64,000 nucleotides of DNA. It comes from Flavobacterium sp. M31R6. Lineage in GTDB: Bacteria; Bacteroidota; Bacteroidia; Flavobacteriales; Flavobacteriaceae. The stretch's first letter is position 1, and each line of letters starts with the position of its first letter. Positions 61,156-64,000 of this stretch are shown piece after piece. Under the pieces are notes generated by a model that saw only the letters and a list, made by a program, of their open reading frames with translations, was not told where the DNA came from and ran no database searches. The stretch is from assembly GCF_013284035.1 (NCBI RefSeq), contig NZ_CP054141.1, positions 868,001-932,000 of the forward strand, given 5' to 3'. Made by a program: the position numbers and the translations under genes.

Positions 61156-61740
61156 ATGGCTCCAACGACTGTTCATCCCGATCAAATGTATATTGAAGGA
61201 TTGGCGAATAATGATTCGGCGATTATTCATGCTATTTACAAGAAGTTTGTGCCAAAAGTGGTTCATTATATAAAGAACAATTCTGGTGATGAAGATAGGG
61301 CGCAGGATGTAATTCAGGAGGTGCTGATTTTACTCTTCAATCAGGCCAAATCGGGACAGTTACGATTGACGTGCCCATTTGATGCGTACTTTTTTTTGCT
61401 GTGTAAACGAAAGTGGCTCAATGAGTTGAAAAAACATTCGAATAAAGGGGTAACAATTAAAGACGATTTGACATCTATACATGAATCTGCTGATGAGATG
61501 GTTTTGCAGACCGAACAATTTGATGAGAAGCAACAACTGTATGATATGATGTTTCAAAAACTCGGGGAGAAATGCCAAGAGTTGTTGAAGTTGAGTTTTA
61601 CGCTTCCATCGATGGAGGAAGTGGCCGAAAAGCTAGCGGTAACATACGGTTATGTACGTAAGAAAAAATCACTATGCATTGGTCAATTGACGCAATGGAT
61701 TCAGGAAACCAATCGCTTTAAATCTATAAAAAACACCTAG
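61156..61740 (+). CDS. ECF-type RNA polymerase sigma factor divergent from the CHAT/PKD module
   Basis: 194 residues from MAPTTVHPDQMYIEGL (ATG at 61156); an in-frame ATG at 61111 would add a hydrophobic stretch foreign to sigma factors. Sigma-2: AIIHAIYKKFVPKVVHYIKNNSGDEDRAQDVIQEVLILLF and FDAYFFLLCKRKWLNELKK. Sigma-4: GEKCQELLKLSFTLPSMEEVAEKLAVTYGYVRKKKSLCIGQL. The next gene, 2 bp downstream, encodes an anti-sigma-like TPR membrane protein. Likely targets are its own operon and the repeats upstream of the lipoprotein gene. Confidence 0.88.
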   Translation: MAPTTVHPDQMYIEGLANNDSAIIHAIYKKFVPKVVHYIKNNSGDEDRAQDVIQEVLILLFNQAKSGQLRLTCPFDAYFFLLCKRKWLNELKKHSNKGVTIKDDLTSIHESADEMVLQTEQFDEKQQLYDMMFQKLGEKCQELLKLSFTLPSMEEVAEKLAVTYGYVRKKKSLCIGQLTQWIQETNRFKSIKNT

Positions 61741-61742
61741 CC

Positions 61743-62468
61743 ATGAACGAAGAACACTTTTTGGAATTTGACGAATATCTTCAAGGCGAAATGTCCGTTG
61801 AAGAGAGATTGGCTTTTGAGCAACAGTTAAAAGATCAGCCTGATTTGGCTATGGCTTTTGAAACCTATAAAGAATTGCATCTTCATTTGAAAAATAAGTT
61901 TGGTCAAGTTGATGAATTAAACGATTTCAAGAAGAATTTGAAAGGGATTTCTAAGGAACATTTTAGAAAGTCCAAACCTAAGGTGATAGCATTGAAACCA
62001 TGGTATTATGCGGTGGTAGCATCGGTTGCGGTTTTGTTTGGATTGTTCTTTTTGAATCAGAATTCGAATCCAACGTTTGAAGATTACAATCAGCCTGAAA
62101 TGGCTTTTTTTACAGAGAGAGGGGAGGCGAATGATAATTTGAAACTAGCTCAGGATGCTTTTAATGCGAAAAGATATAAAGCTGCAATTCCGCTTTTTGA
62201 AACTATTTTGAAAGCAGATAAAAGTGCCGAGATTCAGTATTTTTATGGAGTGGCACTACTGGAAGAGAATAGATTGCCAGAAGCCGAAGCGGTTTTTACA
62301 AGTTTGGAGAAAGGGAATTCCATTTATAAAAATAAGGCGATTTGGAGTTTGGCTTTGACTAAATTGAAGCAAAAAGATTATAAATCGTGCAAAGAGCTTT
62401 TGTTGACGATTCCTGAGGATTATGAAGGAAATGATCAGGTGGATGCGTTGCTGAATGATTTGGATTAA
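61743..62468 (+). CDS. Anti-sigma-like membrane protein with periplasmic TPRs
   Basis: 241 residues. The cytoplasmic N-terminus (EHFLEFDEYLQGEMSVEERLAFEQQLKDQPDLAMAFETYKELHLHLK) has the look of Bacteroidota anti-sigma N-terminal helices. One membrane helix is at ~82-100 (WYYAVVASVAVLFGLFFL). The periplasmic part has two or three TPR units (LAQDAFNAKRYKAAIPLFETILKADKS, YFYGVALLEENRLPEAEAVFTSLEKG, KNKAIWSLALTKLKQKDYKSCKELLLTIP). Together with the sigma gene immediately before it, this predicts that TPR contacts in the periplasm gate sigma activity. Partner identity is inference. Confidence 0.82.
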   Translation: MNEEHFLEFDEYLQGEMSVEERLAFEQQLKDQPDLAMAFETYKELHLHLKNKFGQVDELNDFKKNLKGISKEHFRKSKPKVIALKPWYYAVVASVAVLFGLFFLNQNSNPTFEDYNQPEMAFFTERGEANDNLKLAQDAFNAKRYKAAIPLFETILKADKSAEIQYFYGVALLEENRLPEAEAVFTSLEKGNSIYKNKAIWSLALTKLKQKDYKSCKELLLTIPEDYEGNDQVDALLNDLD

Positions 62469-62486
62469 TATTCTATAACGGTTTTT

Positions 62487-62595
62487 TCGCGAAGATTCGC
62501 AGAGGATTACACGAAGATTCACAAAGTTTATTTTTAAAGATTCGCTGAGATATTAAAATCTTTGCGAATCTTTTTTTTCTTTGTGAATCTTTGGG
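62487..62595. repeat. Word-type inverted repeat (GAAGATTCGC / GCGAATCTTT)
   Basis: Left arm ~62487-62525: CGCGAAGATTCGCAGAGG, CGAAGATTCACAAAG. Right arm ~62557-62595: AATCTTTGCGAATCTTT, CTTTGTGAATCTTTGGG. It lies between the anti-sigma and TatD genes, immediately before the TatD promoter. Confidence 0.6.
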
Positions 62596-62619
62596 AAATA
62601 TTTTTTGCGCAACTCCTTT

Positions 62620-62651
62620 TTTGGTAAAGCCCGTTTTTTCGAGTAATTTTG
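62620..62651 (+). promoter_or_regulatory. Putative promoter of the TatD gene
   Basis: TTTG (62620-62623), 20 bp, TAATTTTG (62644-62651): good Bacteroidota consensus, 18 bp before a TTG start codon. Its position argues against any start codon further upstream. Confidence 0.6.
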
Positions 62652-62669
62652 CGGAATTAAAATTTACAC

Positions 62670-63449
62670 TTGGAAACAAAAACAATACTTACAGATACCC
62701 ACACCCATTTATATTCAGAAGAATTTGATTTGGACAGAAGCGAAATGATGCAACGCGCCATTGATAATGGGGTTACACGCTTTTTTGTTCCTGCGATAGA
62801 TTCTACTTGTACGCAAAGCATGTATGATTTGGAACGAGATTATCCCAATAATATATTCTTGATGATGGGTTTACATCCTACTTATGTAAAGGATAATTAT
62901 CTGGAGGAATTGCAGCATGTTGAAACTGAGTTGACTAAAAGAAAGTTCGCCGCTATTGGTGAAATAGGGATTGATTTGTATTGGGATAAAACACATTTGG
63001 TCGAGCAACAAATCGCGTTTAGAAAACAAATTCAGTTAGCCAAACAATATAAACTTCCGATAGTGATTCATTGTCGTGAGGCTTTTGATGAAATATTCGA
63101 AATTTTGGAAGAGGAGAAATCACCTGAATTGTTTGGAATTTTTCATTGCTTTTCGGGAACTTATGAGCAGGCCTTGCAGGCGATATCGTATAATATGAAA
63201 TTAGGAATAGGCGGGGTTGTTACATTTAAAAATGGAAAAATAGATCAATTTTTGAATAAAATCGATTTAAAACATATTGTTTTGGAAACAGATTCCCCAT
63301 ATTTGGCTCCAATTCCTTATCGCGGCAAACGCAACGAAAGCAGCTATTTAATAAATGTTGTCGATAAATTGGCCCAAATATATAGCCTTTCGGCAAATGA
63401 GATAGCGGCCGTAACAACCGATAATTCTGCAAAAATATTCGGTATTTAA
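62670..63449 (+). CDS. TatD-family metal-dependent hydrolase
   Basis: 259 residues starting at a TTG codon (62670). No ATG fits: the next in-frame candidates would delete the metal-binding start, and the promoter lies just upstream. Metal ligands: TDTHTHLY (residues ~9-16), GEIGIDLYWD, PIVIHCREAFDE, FHCFSG and the final LETDSPYLAPIP. TatD enzymes are TIM-barrel 3'-5' DNases; some act on other substrates. Length is normal. A cytoplasmic DNA-processing enzyme, unrelated to protein export despite the name. Confidence 0.92.
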   Translation: METKTILTDTHTHLYSEEFDLDRSEMMQRAIDNGVTRFFVPAIDSTCTQSMYDLERDYPNNIFLMMGLHPTYVKDNYLEELQHVETELTKRKFAAIGEIGIDLYWDKTHLVEQQIAFRKQIQLAKQYKLPIVIHCREAFDEIFEILEEEKSPELFGIFHCFSGTYEQALQAISYNMKLGIGGVVTFKNGKIDQFLNKIDLKHIVLETDSPYLAPIPYRGKRNESSYLINVVDKLAQIYSLSANEIAAVTTDNSAKIFGI

Positions 63450-63513
63450 TATCGATTTTCTGTAACTTTAATATTTTTTTTGTTCTTTTGTCCAACTAAA
63501 TTGAAAACTAACA

Positions 63514-64000
63514 ATGAATAAATTTGATGCGATTCGGTCTTTTTATGATTCCGAAATAAACGAAGGAATAATAAAAGTTATTGATCATCCGATGATGAAA
63601 GCTTTAATGAACTTTTGTTTTCCAGGAGTAGAAGATGAAATTTGGAAAGAACAGCTTCGCAAAACTCATTCAATTCGTGATTTTCAATGTAACTTTATTT
63701 ATTATGGAGTGCAACAGGTGTTGGAGAAAAGCTCGGAGGGCTTAACCACATCTGGTTTTGAAAAGTTAGAAAAGAACACTGCTTATCTTTTTATCTCGAA
63801 TCATAGAGATATCGTTTTAGACACAACTCTGTTAAACTCTTCTTTGTTTGAACATGGTTTGGATATGACTTCGTCGGCTATTGGTGATAATTTGGTGAAA
63901 AAATCTTTTTTAAAAACATTAGCAAAACTAAACAGGAACTTTTTGGTTCTACGTGGATTATCACCAAGAGAATTACTGGTGAGTTCCAAATTGCTGTCTG
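63514..64000 (+). CDS. Acyltransferase (PlsC/LPLAT-like), N-terminal part, runs off window
   Basis: Open from the ATG at 63514 to the window edge, about 162 residues (MNKFDAIRSFYDSEINEGIIK...). ISNHRDIVLDTTLL contains the HxxxxD acyltransferase motif (here NHRDIVLD), and FLVLRG recalls the following motif II region. Proteins of this kind transfer fatty acyl groups to glycerophosphate or similar lipids. The N-terminal ~85 residues (IDHPMMKALMNFCFPGVEDEIWKEQLRKTHSIRDFQ) are as in flavobacterial members of this group. It starts 64 bp after the TatD gene and may be co-transcribed. Confidence 0.8.
   Translation, partial: MNKFDAIRSFYDSEINEGIIKVIDHPMMKALMNFCFPGVEDEIWKEQLRKTHSIRDFQCNFIYYGVQQVLEKSSEGLTTSGFEKLEKNTAYLFISNHRDIVLDTTLLNSSLFEHGLDMTSSAIGDNLVKKSFLKTLAKLNRNFLVLRGLSPRELLVSSKLLS

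Noticed and set aside
61442..61462. GGGGTAACAATTAAAG inside the sigma gene as a further ECF promoter
   Set aside because: Only the GGGTAACA part matches the 38-bp repeats; the TTGATATA block is absent and it lies within coding sequence.
1..64000. Insertion sequences, prophage or integron
   Set aside because: No transposase, integrase or phage structural gene is readable in any frame; the repeats found have no transposase alongside.

Overview
The window looks like a chromosomal segment of a Flavobacterium-like member of the Bacteroidota. The evidence is AT-rich DNA, promoters of the Bacteroidota TTTG/TTG-N19-22-TAnnTTTG type, a polysaccharide-utilisation fragment (GH95 fucosidase plus O-acetylesterase), a short NuoG typical of this group as I recall it, lipoproteins, PKD and beta-barrel surface proteins, and a CHAT protein. 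I see no tRNA, rRNA, transposase, prophage or CRISPR array.

Layout: 1-2960 is the end of a glycan-degradation operon. 3130-5406 is an ArsR regulator, a DsbA-like thiol oxidoreductase and a Gfo/Idh/MocA dehydrogenase. 5704-6972 is a secreted TPR protein. 7189-20369 is a complete nuoA-N respiratory complex I operon on the minus strand. 20604-26494 holds cold-shock protein, aspS, a TlpA-like thioredoxin, two small proteins and a DUF3754 membrane protein. 26495-27101 is a repeat-rich island followed by a ParDE toxin-antitoxin pair. 27816-35214 and 39394-46397 are two RND efflux operons of identical gene order (yceI-tetR-tolC-adaptor-RND pump). Between them lie an ECF sigma factor with a small membrane protein and a four-gene RibD-C/DinB/VOC cluster. 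46669-53035 carries a polyprenyl diphosphate synthase and sucAB. 53125-54772 holds an MFS exporter and a retropepsin-like protease convergent with it. 54810-62468 is an envelope module: a CHAT (caspase-like) protein, a PKD/beta-barrel protein and a lipoprotein on one strand, with an ECF sigma factor and a TPR-bearing anti-sigma-like membrane protein on the other. The window ends with a TatD hydrolase and the start of an acyltransferase.

Most interesting signals: (1) The CHAT/PKD-barrel/lipoprotein/ECF-sigma module has three 38-bp direct repeats upstream of the lipoprotein; on the minus strand they read as GGGTAAC-type ECF promoters. (2) The CHAT gene carries a one-base frameshift at 55094-55097; restoring it adds the conserved CHAT C-terminus and a membrane anchor. 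(3) The two efflux operons share a 28-bp operator, GGAAACTT-N12-AAGTTTCC, sitting in the spacer of matching promoters, so the two near-identical TetR repressors probably cross-regulate. (4) Four dispersed structured repeats keep conserved flanks while their stems change in a compensatory way. (5) A nine-unit array of AGGYnnGCCT near-palindromes has a 21-22 bp period, two helical turns. (6) At least ten intergenic inverted repeats are built from short repeated words, each site with its own word.

All functional calls come from reading protein motifs and gene order. No database search was possible, and family or Rfam attributions are from memory.
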